64,000 bases of DNA from Thalassotalea hakodatensis (GTDB lineage Bacteria > Pseudomonadota > Gammaproteobacteria > Enterobacterales > Alteromonadaceae): NCBI RefSeq assembly GCF_030295995.1, contig NZ_AP027365.1, positions 1,364,001 to 1,428,000 on the forward strand, written 5' to 3'. Position 1 is the stretch's first letter; each line of letters starts with the position of its first letter. Below the pieces are notes generated by a model. The model did no database searches, was not told the origin of the DNA, and worked only from the letters and a program-made list of their open reading frames with translations. The position numbers and the translations under genes were made by a program. Of the stretch, positions 35,836 through 45,138 are shown piece after piece.

Positions 35836-35879
35836 TTTATTACTCTGTATTTTGTATTGAGAGAATATAGAGTAATAAA
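35836..35879. repeat. Second hairpin before the GH85 gene
   Basis: TTTATTACTCTGTAT and ATATAGAGTAATAAA pair at 14 of 15 positions around a 14-nt loop. It sits 8 bp after the strong terminator and 25 bp before the GH85 ATG. No operator or obvious promoter lies between, so it may regulate read-through or translation of GH85. Confidence 0.6.
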
Positions 35880-35904
35880 ATCAGCTTGAAACCTATAATT
35901 AATC

Positions 35905-37659
35905 ATGAAATTAAAACACTATTTGTTATCTATCATAACGTTATTTACTTTGTCTGTGAGCAGTTGGGCAGAGATTAATAATAACCGTCCACCATTTTCA
36001 TTGACATTAAGTCAAGTAGAACAATGGTCGCCATCTTCAAAATGGGCGGATAAAAACAATATTTCTCGAGTAGATTTACAACCTAGAATGCTTGCATCCT
36101 ATGATGAGCATAGCGCAAGTCTAGACGGCAAGGTGCGCGTACTTATTGCCCCAGATGGCATGAATAATTTTGCCAATTATCTTAACGAACAGAAAAAATT
36201 TAATCTTTATAATTTTACTCATTGGTCGCAAATTGATGTACTTAACTGGTTTGCTGGAACGGCAAATGAAACCGTAAGTTTACCGTCTAGACCTTGGGTG
36301 GAAACGGCACATAAAAATGGCGTCAAAGTTATTGGAACCGTGTACTTATCTGTTGCTCAATACGGTGGCAGCGTCGAAACCGTGGAAAAGTTATTAAAAA
36401 AAGACAGTCAAGGACGATTTGTTTTCGCAGATAAGTTGATCACGTTAGCCCAATATTATGGCTTTGATGGATGGCTGATTAACCCTGAAACTAACCTTAC
36501 CTTGATGAAAAATGCAGAAGGAGAGGTGATCAAAGGGAAATTTGAGTATGAGAATGCTGCGCGCTTAGGAAAAAAAATGCAGGACTTTATGCTTTACCTT
36601 ACGCAAAATGCACCAAGCGAAATGGAAATTCATTGGTATGACTCCATGCTGCTAGATGGCTCTGTGCGCTGGCAAAATCAGCTCAATGAAAAAAATATTC
36701 CTTATTTTCAACAAGAAAACCAACGATTTAGTGATGCTATGTTTATTAATTATTGGTGGAATGAGGACATGGTTAACGCTTCAAATCATTTAGTAAAGCA
36801 AGTGAACCGTTCTCCCTATGATTTATATTTTGGCGCTGATTTATCTCCGAATAGAAATGCACAGCGTATGTTTGAGCAAAGCGATTGGCTTTATAAGTTG
36901 TTTCCAGGAAGTGGTACAAAAGGGTTAAGTTCAATTGCATTGTTTGGTAACGACATCAATTACAGTTTCGGTGGAAATGAACACACGAAAGCTTACAGTC
37001 AGTTTAAAAAAGATAAAACTGATTACCGTCGTTTTTATCAGGCGGAAAGAAAGTTGTTTGCCGGTTTAGATGGGAATCTGGATAAAAAAGATCCAGACGG
37101 GCAGTGGCCAGGTATCGGACAATTTGTGCCAGCTAAAACTACGCTAAATACATTACCATTTCGTACGAGCTTTAATACTGGACATGGTTTAATGAAAGCG
37201 GAACAGGGTGAGGTGATCTATCAAGAATGGCATGATGTTAGTCAGCAAGACATATTACCTACGTGGCAATTTGCTATTGTTGGGAATGATGAATTAGATG
37301 TTTTTTATGATTTTGAACAAGCTTTTTTGGGCGGAAATTCTCTGGCACTTCGTGCTGATAAGCAACTAAAACTTACGAAAATACCATTATATAAAACGGC
37401 TTTTTTATTAGATAACGAAGCTCAGTTATCGGTAACTTTTAAGCATACTACTATAACAAAATCATTATGGATTTGGTTGGAGACTGTTGACAACATACGG
37501 ATTAAATACCCATTAATTTCAAACAATAAACAATGGACAACTATGTCGATTGATCTTGCACCTTATAAGGGGAAGGTGATTGATAAAATTGGCTTTATGA
37601 TTCACGGCCATAGTAAAGATGTGCTTTCCAGTAATATTGGTTTAGTTGAAATTAAATAA
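35905..37659 (+). CDS. GH85 endo-beta-N-acetylglucosaminidase
   Basis: GH85 enzymes cut between the two core GlcNAc residues of N-glycans by substrate-assisted catalysis. The active-site pair appears as GWLINPETN, where N193 and E195 match the conserved Asn-x-Glu. IHWYDSMLLDG gives the conserved Tyr-Asp strand. The 584-residue product begins with a signal peptide (cleavage near SWA-EI), so it acts in the periplasm or at the surface. The C-terminal 150 residues form a beta-sandwich-like region. Its stop overlaps the cutC-like start by one base. Cleavage would leave one GlcNAc on Asn, which the glycosylasparaginase gene downstream could remove. Confidence 0.9.
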   Translation: MKLKHYLLSIITLFTLSVSSWAEINNNRPPFSLTLSQVEQWSPSSKWADKNNISRVDLQPRMLASYDEHSASLDGKVRVLIAPDGMNNFANYLNEQKKFNLYNFTHWSQIDVLNWFAGTANETVSLPSRPWVETAHKNGVKVIGTVYLSVAQYGGSVETVEKLLKKDSQGRFVFADKLITLAQYYGFDGWLINPETNLTLMKNAEGEVIKGKFEYENAARLGKKMQDFMLYLTQNAPSEMEIHWYDSMLLDGSVRWQNQLNEKNIPYFQQENQRFSDAMFINYWWNEDMVNASNHLVKQVNRSPYDLYFGADLSPNRNAQRMFEQSDWLYKLFPGSGTKGLSSIALFGNDINYSFGGNEHTKAYSQFKKDKTDYRRFYQAERKLFAGLDGNLDKKDPDGQWPGIGQFVPAKTTLNTLPFRTSFNTGHGLMKAEQGEVIYQEWHDVSQQDILPTWQFAIVGNDELDVFYDFEQAFLGGNSLALRADKQLKLTKIPLYKTAFLLDNEAQLSVTFKHTTITKSLWIWLETVDNIRIKYPLISNNKQWTTMSIDLAPYKGKVIDKIGFMIHGHSKDVLSSNIGLVEIK

Positions 37660-38402
37660 TGAATAACGTCGAAATTTGTATTGATAGTGATAACGAAATA
37701 GAACTTTCTAAAAACATTGAAAAAGTTTATCGAGCGGGTGCAAAACGTATTGAATTATGTAGCGAAATGTCTGAAGACGGCCTAACACCTAGTGTTGAGT
37801 CTATTCAGGTGGCACGTCAAGCATTTAAACGTTCAGGCTTAATGGTAATGATAAGGCCAAGATCTGGAAATTTTTGTTATAACACACAAGAGATCGATCA
37901 AATGGTTGAGCAAGTAAAATGTGCTGCTGAGCTTGGCGCTGACGGCGTGGTGTTTGGTGTGTTAGCTGAAAAGGGGAAAAGTTTTAATGTGGCGGCAATG
38001 CAAAAGCTAATTTTACTATCAAAAACATTTGGACTTGAAGTGGGCATCCACAGAGCATTTGATGCTGTTATTGATAAAAAGTCAGCGTTATTACAATTAA
38101 TTGGGTTAAGTGTGGATAGAGTATTAACTAGTGGCTCTCAATGGGGCGCTGCATCTGATGCAATATCTGGTATGGAAAACTTAAAGTCTTTCGCTAGTGT
38201 TGCAGGTAACGAAATTGAGTTAGTGATTGCTGGTGGTGTATCTCCAGAGAATGCAAATACTATTTTGACTGGGTTCAGTGAAATGAAAGTACATGTATCT
38301 CTGCACGCTTATTCAAGTGTTTTGCATGATGGTGTTATCAGTCACGAACGAGTAAAAGCATTGGTGAATACTACTCCTGAACACAAAATTGTTACTCGTT
38401 AA
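37659..38402 (+). CDS. cutC: CutC-family protein
   Basis: The 247-residue product has the TIM-barrel pattern of CutC: VEICIDS at the start, GAKRIELCSEMSEDGLTPS, MVMIRPRSGNFCY, ADGVVFGVL, and GIHRAFD. CutC was linked to copper homeostasis in E. coli, but the biochemical role remains unsettled. No metal-transport gene is nearby, and the gene is translationally coupled to GH85. This placement supports a role in glycan metabolism instead of copper, which is an inference. It is cytoplasmic. Confidence 0.88.
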   Translation: MNNVEICIDSDNEIELSKNIEKVYRAGAKRIELCSEMSEDGLTPSVESIQVARQAFKRSGLMVMIRPRSGNFCYNTQEIDQMVEQVKCAAELGADGVVFGVLAEKGKSFNVAAMQKLILLSKTFGLEVGIHRAFDAVIDKKSALLQLIGLSVDRVLTSGSQWGAASDAISGMENLKSFASVAGNEIELVIAGGVSPENANTILTGFSEMKVHVSLHAYSSVLHDGVISHERVKALVNTTPEHKIVTR

Positions 38403-38421
38403 GTCAAGTAGTATGCATACA

Positions 38422-38451
38422 TTAACCTTATGTACACAGTAAATTTAATCA
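38422..38451 (+). promoter_or_regulatory. Possible promoter of the GH2 operon
   Basis: TTAACC and TAATCA are separated by 18 bp. They are moderate matches to the consensus. The operator begins four bases after the -10 box, an arrangement similar to that at the receptor promoter. Confidence 0.35.
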
Positions 38452-38455
38452 ACTG

Positions 38456-38469
38456 TGTAATCGATTGCA
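38456..38469. promoter_or_regulatory. LacI-type operator for the GH2 operon
   Basis: TGTAATCGATTGCA, identical to the sites before the GH92 operon and the receptor. It is the only such site found in the stretch before the six-gene plus-strand operon. Confidence 0.75.
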
Positions 38470-38515
38470 GCTAGTCTGTAGAGTTATTTAGAATCTTATA
38501 AACGAAGTAGTATAT

Positions 38516-41050
38516 ATGCCTAAAAATGAAGAATTAGTAGCGATAAAAGAAATGAGCCTTAATGGACATTGGCAATTTCGTCAATCTGGCAATGATAGTT
38601 GGCTACCAGCTGTAGTTCCGGGCTGTAATTACAGTGACTTGATCGCTAATGGCATCATTAACGATCCCTTTTATCGTGATCATGAACATCAGCTGCAGTG
38701 GATTGAGCGAGAAGACTGGCATTATCGTAAGTACTTTGAACTAAATGAAGAACTGTTTGCACAAGAAGCGATAGAGTTAGTGATAGATGGGTTGGATACA
38801 TATTGTGACGTCTATATTAATAATGTCTTGATTTTAGAAAATGTAAACATGTTTGTAGGTCATCGAATTTCCTGCAAGGAACACTTACTGCTCGGAAAGA
38901 ATGAAATTAGGGTGGAGTTTCATTCTCCTATTATTAAAACATTACCAAAATATATCGATAATGGTTTTACCTACCCTGCTGAAAATGATAAATCCTCGGA
39001 GAGACTTAGTGTCTACGCCCGCAAAGCGCCATATCATTTTGGTTGGGACTGGGGACCTAGATTTGTCACATCTGGCATTTGGCGTGATATTAAGCTAGTA
39101 GGCATTACCAAAGCGCGGATAGATAACATTTATGTAAAGCAGAACTTGATAAGTAAAGAACTTGCTAAATTAACTTTTCAGATCAGTTTAGCGCCTTTCA
39201 CAGGCTTTAATGGTTTCGTTAATGTATGTTGCCAAAATGTTGATGGAATTACTCAGAAGATACCGATAAACCTAACAACAGATAAAAATGCAATAAACGT
39301 TAATATTGATATTAAACAGCCCCAATTATGGTGGCCTAATGGTTTAGGTGAAGCTTTTTTACATCAATTTTCAATTGAACTGTTAGATGGTGAACAATGT
39401 TTAGATAAACAGTTGTTGTCAGTTGGTTTAAGAACAGTAGAAGTGATCAACGAGGCTGATGCTCAAGGCGAATCGTTTTTTGTTAAAGTAAATGGACAGC
39501 CTACTTTTATGAAAGGGGCGAACTATATTCCCTCAGACAGCTTTTTAAATCATGTGAGTAAAGAAAAGTATCAAAAGGTTTTTACCGATGCTGTTTCAGC
39601 AAATATGAATATGCTACGTGTTTGGGGAGGTGGTATATACGAAAATGATGAATTTTATCAATTTGCTGATGAACATGGGATCTTAATTTGGCAAGACTTT
39701 ATGTTTGCTTGCAGTTTGTATCCTGGCGATGATGACTTTATTGAAAATGTTCGTCAAGAAGCAGAATACAATATTAAGCGATTACGCAATCATGCTTGCC
39801 TTGCTTTATGGTGTGGTAATAATGAAACTGAGATGGGGATTCAATTTTGGCAATGGCCTGAAAAATTTGAATATTCAGATCAGCTCTACACAAAATTACA
39901 ACAAGATTATGATTTGTTATTTAAACAGGTTTTACCAGAAATGGTGGAAAAGTTAGACCCTCAACGATTCTACTTTTCTTCTTCACCAATTGGCTTTTGG
40001 GAAAATAAAGCTGATGATAACCGCGGAGATAATCATTACTGGGGCGTTTGGCACGGCGAAGAACCGTTCAGTGAATTTAAGAATCGAGTCCCTCGCTTTA
40101 TGAGTGAGTTTGGCTTTCAATCTTTTCCTATTCTTGAGTCGGTAAAAAACTATTCTGTGGCGAGTGACTGGCGGTTAGATTCTCCTGTGATGAAAACACA
40201 TCAAAAACACCCTCGCGGTAATAGTTTAATTCAACAATACATGGATGATGAATACCAAGAGCCAAAAGATTTTGAAAGTTTTTTGTACTTAAGCCAAGTG
40301 CAACAGGCTTTAGGAATGAAGGTTGCTTTTGAAGCACACCGTCGTGCAATGCCTTTTTGTATGGGGAGTTTATATTGGCAATTAAACGACTGTTGGCCGG
40401 TAGCGTCTTGGTCAGGTATTGACTATTACGGACGATGGAAAGCATTACACTATCAAGTTAAACGTAGCTTTGAACCTGTTGCGGTTTTTATTGATGAACA
40501 AGATGATCAGGTTAACGTTAACTTAATTTCAGATAAACATGAACGCGAGTCTTACTATGTAAAACAGCAATTGATGACGTTGGATGGTGTCGTTATGCAT
40601 AGTCAGCAAGATACCGTAAAAATTGAAGCCTTAAATGTTTCAATTTTTAGTTCACAATCTCGTACTGAATTACTCGCGATGCATGATGCCTCAAACTTGG
40701 TCTATGTTGTACAACTTTTTCATGATGATTCACAACAATCTTTGATAAGCGAAGCCTTTCATTATTTTGTTCCGACGAAAGCCTTAGCACTTAAGCCAGC
40801 TGTGATTACATCTCATTTAAGCTATCAGCAGGGGGAGTTGATAGTCAATTTAAGCAGCGGAGTGTTGGCGAGACAAGTGCATGTTTCAATGCCGGGGCAC
40901 ACAGGCAATTTTTCGGATAACTTTTTTGATCTTCTTCCTAATATGAATAAGCGAATAACCTTAAATATCGAAGCGTTAAGCCAGCAAGAAGTCGCTTTAC
41001 TGGATGAAGAGATAAAGATAATGTCAATCATTGATAGCTACCAACAATAA
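38516..41050 (+). CDS. GH2 beta-mannosidase, cytoplasmic
   Basis: GH2 beta-mannosidases hydrolyse the Man-beta-1,4-GlcNAc linkage at the N-glycan core. The 844-residue product has no signal. It has the jelly-roll domain (HYRKYFEL), the KAPYHFGWDWGPRFVTSG segment typical of beta-mannosidases, the acid/base WCGNNET (E437) and the nucleophile FMSEFGFQSFP (E531). It is the first gene of an operon running through SSS transporter, GH92, kinase, asparaginase and GH97, with an operator in front. Being cytoplasmic, it should act on a Man-GlcNAc disaccharide brought in by the neighbouring symporter. Confidence 0.93.
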   Translation: MPKNEELVAIKEMSLNGHWQFRQSGNDSWLPAVVPGCNYSDLIANGIINDPFYRDHEHQLQWIEREDWHYRKYFELNEELFAQEAIELVIDGLDTYCDVYINNVLILENVNMFVGHRISCKEHLLLGKNEIRVEFHSPIIKTLPKYIDNGFTYPAENDKSSERLSVYARKAPYHFGWDWGPRFVTSGIWRDIKLVGITKARIDNIYVKQNLISKELAKLTFQISLAPFTGFNGFVNVCCQNVDGITQKIPINLTTDKNAINVNIDIKQPQLWWPNGLGEAFLHQFSIELLDGEQCLDKQLLSVGLRTVEVINEADAQGESFFVKVNGQPTFMKGANYIPSDSFLNHVSKEKYQKVFTDAVSANMNMLRVWGGGIYENDEFYQFADEHGILIWQDFMFACSLYPGDDDFIENVRQEAEYNIKRLRNHACLALWCGNNETEMGIQFWQWPEKFEYSDQLYTKLQQDYDLLFKQVLPEMVEKLDPQRFYFSSSPIGFWENKADDNRGDNHYWGVWHGEEPFSEFKNRVPRFMSEFGFQSFPILESVKNYSVASDWRLDSPVMKTHQKHPRGNSLIQQYMDDEYQEPKDFESFLYLSQVQQALGMKVAFEAHRRAMPFCMGSLYWQLNDCWPVASWSGIDYYGRWKALHYQVKRSFEPVAVFIDEQDDQVNVNLISDKHERESYYVKQQLMTLDGVVMHSQQDTVKIEALNVSIFSSQSRTELLAMHDASNLVYVVQLFHDDSQQSLISEAFHYFVPTKALALKPAVITSHLSYQQGELIVNLSSGVLARQVHVSMPGHTGNFSDNFFDLLPNMNKRITLNIEALSQQEVALLDEEIKIMSIIDSYQQ

Positions 41051-41067
41051 TAATTTAAAGGGCATCT

Positions 41068-42858
41068 ATGTCGTTACAATCTGTTGATATACTTATTATC
41101 GTTTTTTATTTAATTGCAACATTGGCGATAGGCTTTAGCTTATCCAAACGTGCATCTAAAAACATTGACTCTTACTTTCTTGGTGGCCGTAAAATTCCTT
41201 GGTGGGCACTTGGTGTATCAAACGCTTCTGGCATGTTTGATATTGCAGGTACCATGTGGTTGGTATCGATGTGCTTTGTCTATGGTTTGAAAAGCGCATG
41301 GTTACCTTGGATATGGCCGATCTTTAACCAAGTGTTTTTAATGATTTATTTATCAGCATGGTTACGACGTTCTAACGTTATGACGGGGGCTGAATGGTTA
41401 AAAACTCGTTTTGGTGATGGTCGTGGTGCTGAGCTTTCTCATCTTGCGGTAGTGATATTTGCTGTAGTCAGTGCTATAGGCTTTATTTCTTATGCGTTTA
41501 AAGGAATAGGTAAGTTTGCCGTTATTTTTTTCCCTTGGGACTTATCTCCTGATACCTACGCACTGATTATTTTTACTTTTACCACGCTATATGTTGTGAA
41601 AGGAGGCATGTACAGCGTAGTTTTTACAGAATTATTGCAATTCGTCATTATGACGGTTGCGGCTATTGCTGTGGGCGTCATCGCTATGAATACTGTAAGT
41701 AGTGACGCTTTGAACGCTGCTATTCCTGCTGGCTGGAAAGAGTTGTCATTTGGTTGGCATTTAGATCTTAACTGGACAGGCGTAATTGACTCAGTTAATC
41801 AAAAGATGACGGATGATGGTTTTGGCTTATTCGGCATTTTTTTTATGATGATGTTATTCAAGGGGATTTTATCGAGCTTAGCAGGGCCAGTTCCTAACTA
41901 TGATATGCAGCGTATTCTAGCAACAAAAAATGCCAAAGAAGCAGCAAAAATGAGCGGAATTGTGTCGTTGGTGATGTTTTTTCCGCGATACATGATGGTA
42001 GCCGGATTATCAGTATTAGCTTTAGTATTTATGGGGCCTGAAATACAAAGCAGCAATGAGGCTTTTGATTTTGAACAAATTTTACCTTATGCCATTGAAA
42101 ACTTTATTCCTGTTGGCTTAAGTGGTCTTTTGATTGCTGGCCTATTGGCTGCTTTTATGTCGACCTTCGCTGCTTCAGTTAATGCCGCACCAGCGTATAT
42201 CGTCAATGATGTTTACAAACGTTACTTTAATCCGCGTGGAAGTGAACGGCATTATATTCTGTTCAGCTATCTCATATCTACTTTATTAGTTGTTGCTGGA
42301 GTCGGTGTTGGTTACCTTATTTCTAGTATAAACGACATCATGCAATGGATTTTCGCTGCTTTATTTGGTGGTTACGCAGCTGCAAACTTACTTAAATGGC
42401 ATTGGTGGCGCTTCAATGCATTTGGTTACTTTTGGGGGATGATGTCTGGATTGATTGCATCATTAGCTTTACCGTTAATATATCCCGATTTACAGCCCTT
42501 ATACGCGTTTCCTTTCCTTCTATTGGCCGGAATTACCGGTTCAGTCCTAGGCACATTATTAACACCGCCAGAAAAAGATGACGTACTGATGACCTTTTAT
42601 AAAAATGTACGTCCTTGGGGTTTTTGGCAACCTATTCACCAAAAAGTATTGGCGCAAGATCCGAATTTTGTTAGTAACGCTAATTTTAGACGTGATGTCC
42701 TCAATATCGTAGTAGGTATGATTTGGCAAATATCTTTAGTGGTTATCCCTATTTATTTAGTGATAAAAGAAGCAAATTCAATGGTCATTGCAATAGTCGT
42801 CATGCTTATAACATCATTTATTTTAAAGAAAAATTGGTACGACAAATTAGAAAATTAA
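41068..42858 (+). CDS. SSS-family sodium:solute symporter
   Basis: The 596-residue product has about 14 hydrophobic segments and SSS-family marks: an N-terminal LGGRKIPWWALGVSNASGMFD, with unwound TM1, and KGGMYSVVFTELLQF. It starts 17 bp after the beta-mannosidase and should be cotranscribed. Placed between a cytoplasmic beta-mannosidase and a periplasmic GH92 enzyme, it most likely imports Man-beta-1,4-GlcNAc or a glycan fragment. GlcNAc or glycoasparagine are possible alternatives. The family is certain and the substrate is inferred. Confidence 0.9.
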   Translation: MSLQSVDILIIVFYLIATLAIGFSLSKRASKNIDSYFLGGRKIPWWALGVSNASGMFDIAGTMWLVSMCFVYGLKSAWLPWIWPIFNQVFLMIYLSAWLRRSNVMTGAEWLKTRFGDGRGAELSHLAVVIFAVVSAIGFISYAFKGIGKFAVIFFPWDLSPDTYALIIFTFTTLYVVKGGMYSVVFTELLQFVIMTVAAIAVGVIAMNTVSSDALNAAIPAGWKELSFGWHLDLNWTGVIDSVNQKMTDDGFGLFGIFFMMMLFKGILSSLAGPVPNYDMQRILATKNAKEAAKMSGIVSLVMFFPRYMMVAGLSVLALVFMGPEIQSSNEAFDFEQILPYAIENFIPVGLSGLLIAGLLAAFMSTFAASVNAAPAYIVNDVYKRYFNPRGSERHYILFSYLISTLLVVAGVGVGYLISSINDIMQWIFAALFGGYAAANLLKWHWWRFNAFGYFWGMMSGLIASLALPLIYPDLQPLYAFPFLLLAGITGSVLGTLLTPPEKDDVLMTFYKNVRPWGFWQPIHQKVLAQDPNFVSNANFRRDVLNIVVGMIWQISLVVIPIYLVIKEANSMVIAIVVMLITSFILKKNWYDKLEN

Positions 42859-42897
42859 CCATTTCAACTTTTAACTGGAAATTAAAATTAGCACACT

Positions 42898-45135
42898 ATG
42901 AAAAAAAGAATTATGTTATCCGCTGCTGCATTACTTTTGACACTAGGCTGTAGTCAAAATCAGTTGGGTAAATCAAACTCAAAACAGTCGGTTAAACCAG
43001 AACAGACCGTTGATGTTCTATCCTATGTGGACCCCTTTATTGGTACTGGTGGCCACGGCCATACATTCCCTGGTGCTACAGTACCTTTTGGTATGGTTCA
43101 ACTTAGCCCTGATAATTTGACGAAAGAAAGATGGGACTGGACTTCTGGTTATCACTACTCTGACGATACTTTGTTAGGTTTCAGTCATACCCATTTATCG
43201 GGTACTGGAGTTGGCGATTTATTGGATATTTTGGTGATGCCTTTTGTATCAAACTATCCTGAAAACACTAATAATGACGTTGGTCATCTGTATGCAAAAT
43301 ATAAAAAGGAAGATGAAAAAGCGTCAGCAGGTTATTACTCTGTTTATTTACCGCAAGAAGATATTAAAGCTGAATTAACGGCAACTGCTCGTGTTGGTGT
43401 GCACAAATATCAATTTGGTGACGAGGGGAAACCACAAATACTCGTAGACTTAGGATACGCACAAAATTTTGATAAAGCTGTTGATACCTATTTTCGTATT
43501 GAAAATAACACCACGTTAGTTGGTTATCGGAAATCAACTGGTTGGGCTAAATTTCAACCTGTGTACTTTGTGATGGAATTTAGTGAAGCGTTTTCAGCTC
43601 AGCTATTTAATGAAAAGAAAATGGTATCAGGCGATAGTATTCAAGCAGAAAAAAGTGAAGCTGTACTAAGTTTTGCTCAACTAAAGAATAAAAGCGTCAC
43701 CGTTAAAGTAGGTATTTCATATGCCAGTATTGAAGGCGCTCGTAAAAATATTGCCATTGAAGTACCGTTTTTTGACTTTGATAAAACTAAGTTAGCAGCA
43801 GAGCGCTTATGGCGGGATCAGCTGAATAAAATTCAAGTAAAAGATAATAATGAAATAGAGAAAACAAAGTTCTACACTGCACTCTATCATGCATTCATGG
43901 CGCCACATTCATTTAGTGATGCCAATGGTGAATATTACGGCGCTGATGGAAAAACTCATGTTGCTGAGGGGTATAACCGTTATACATTATTTTCTCTATG
44001 GGATACTTTTCGTGCGTTACACCCATTATTGACGATCACTAATCCGGAATTAGTAGATGATTTAATAAAATCGATGATGGCCTTTTACGATGAGTCAGGG
44101 GTGTTGCCAACTTGGGATCTGATGTCGAATGAAACAGATGTGATGATTGGTTACCATGCGGTTCCCGTAATCGTTGATGCTTACTTAAAGGGCTTAACGA
44201 CAGTTGATCCTGAAAAATTGTTACAAGCAAGCAAAACATCTGCAATGCAAAATAGGTTTGGTATCGATTTGTTCGACAAATATGGCTATATCCCTTCAGA
44301 ATTAGAAGTTGAGGCTGTTTCTAAATCTTTAGAATATGCCTACGATGATTGGGCAATTGCCGAATTAGCTAAAGCGATAGGCAAAGAGGATGACTATCAA
44401 TATTTCACCAAACGAGCACAGTCCTATAAAAACTTGTTTGATAAACGTGTTGGTTTTATGCGTGGCAAAGATCAGTCAGGTCAATGGGTAGAAAACTTTA
44501 GCCCTACTCATGTTGATCATCGCACCACTGACTATACCGAAGCTAATGCGTGGCAATATACGTGGTTTGTTCCACATGATATAGATGGACTAAAGAGTTT
44601 ATTTGGCAGTGAGCAAGCTTTTGTTAACAAATTAGACCAATTGTTTACGGTGAGCTCTGAAATGGAGGGTGATGTTTCACCGGATATTTCAGGACTTATC
44701 GGCCAATATGCCCATGGTAATGAGCCGTGCCACCATATTCCTTATTTATACGCTTTTACGGATCAAAAATGGAAAGGTGAAGCTCGAATAAAAGAAATTA
44801 GAAAAACAATGTATCGTGCGGATCCAGATGGTTTGGCGGGCAATGATGATGTTGGTCAAATGTCTGCTTGGTATATTTTCAGTTCACTTGGTTTCTACCC
44901 TGTAAATCCAGCTGATGGAAAGTATATTTTTGGCACGCCATTATTTGATGAAGTGACACTAACATTAGCCAATGACCAAAAGTTTACAATTAAACAGCTG
45001 GGCAGCACAGGTGAAAACTTTGTAGATAATATTGATCTAAATGGACAAAAGCTTAATCGTAACCATATTACACATGATGAACTTAAGCGGTCAGGTCATT
45101 TAACGTTTTCATTCCAGTCACGTGAGCGTGATTAA
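42898..45135 (+). CDS. GH92 alpha-mannosidase lipoprotein, probably alpha-1,2-type
   Basis: The 745-residue product has a lipobox (LTLGC) near residue 18. Its domains match the minus-strand paralogue at 19729-22017: YVDPFIGTGGHGHTFPGATVPFGMVQLSPD at the N-terminus, NAWQYTWFVPHDIDGL, HGNEPCHHIPYLY, and GNDDVGQMSAW in the base region. The base motif carries Val instead of Ala after DD. The HGNEPxHH set suggests an alpha-1,2-mannosidase. Only this GH92 is in the plus-strand operon, so the two operons each carry at least one of the likely alpha-1,2 enzymes. Confidence 0.93.
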   Translation: MKKRIMLSAAALLLTLGCSQNQLGKSNSKQSVKPEQTVDVLSYVDPFIGTGGHGHTFPGATVPFGMVQLSPDNLTKERWDWTSGYHYSDDTLLGFSHTHLSGTGVGDLLDILVMPFVSNYPENTNNDVGHLYAKYKKEDEKASAGYYSVYLPQEDIKAELTATARVGVHKYQFGDEGKPQILVDLGYAQNFDKAVDTYFRIENNTTLVGYRKSTGWAKFQPVYFVMEFSEAFSAQLFNEKKMVSGDSIQAEKSEAVLSFAQLKNKSVTVKVGISYASIEGARKNIAIEVPFFDFDKTKLAAERLWRDQLNKIQVKDNNEIEKTKFYTALYHAFMAPHSFSDANGEYYGADGKTHVAEGYNRYTLFSLWDTFRALHPLLTITNPELVDDLIKSMMAFYDESGVLPTWDLMSNETDVMIGYHAVPVIVDAYLKGLTTVDPEKLLQASKTSAMQNRFGIDLFDKYGYIPSELEVEAVSKSLEYAYDDWAIAELAKAIGKEDDYQYFTKRAQSYKNLFDKRVGFMRGKDQSGQWVENFSPTHVDHRTTDYTEANAWQYTWFVPHDIDGLKSLFGSEQAFVNKLDQLFTVSSEMEGDVSPDISGLIGQYAHGNEPCHHIPYLYAFTDQKWKGEARIKEIRKTMYRADPDGLAGNDDVGQMSAWYIFSSLGFYPVNPADGKYIFGTPLFDEVTLTLANDQKFTIKQLGSTGENFVDNIDLNGQKLNRNHITHDELKRSGHLTFSFQSRERD

Positions 45136-45138
45136 GAG

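Noticed and set aside
36490-37659. GH85 C-terminal region as a separate gene or fused enzyme
   Set aside because: It is continuous in frame with no internal start, and GH85 enzymes normally carry additional beta-sandwich domains.
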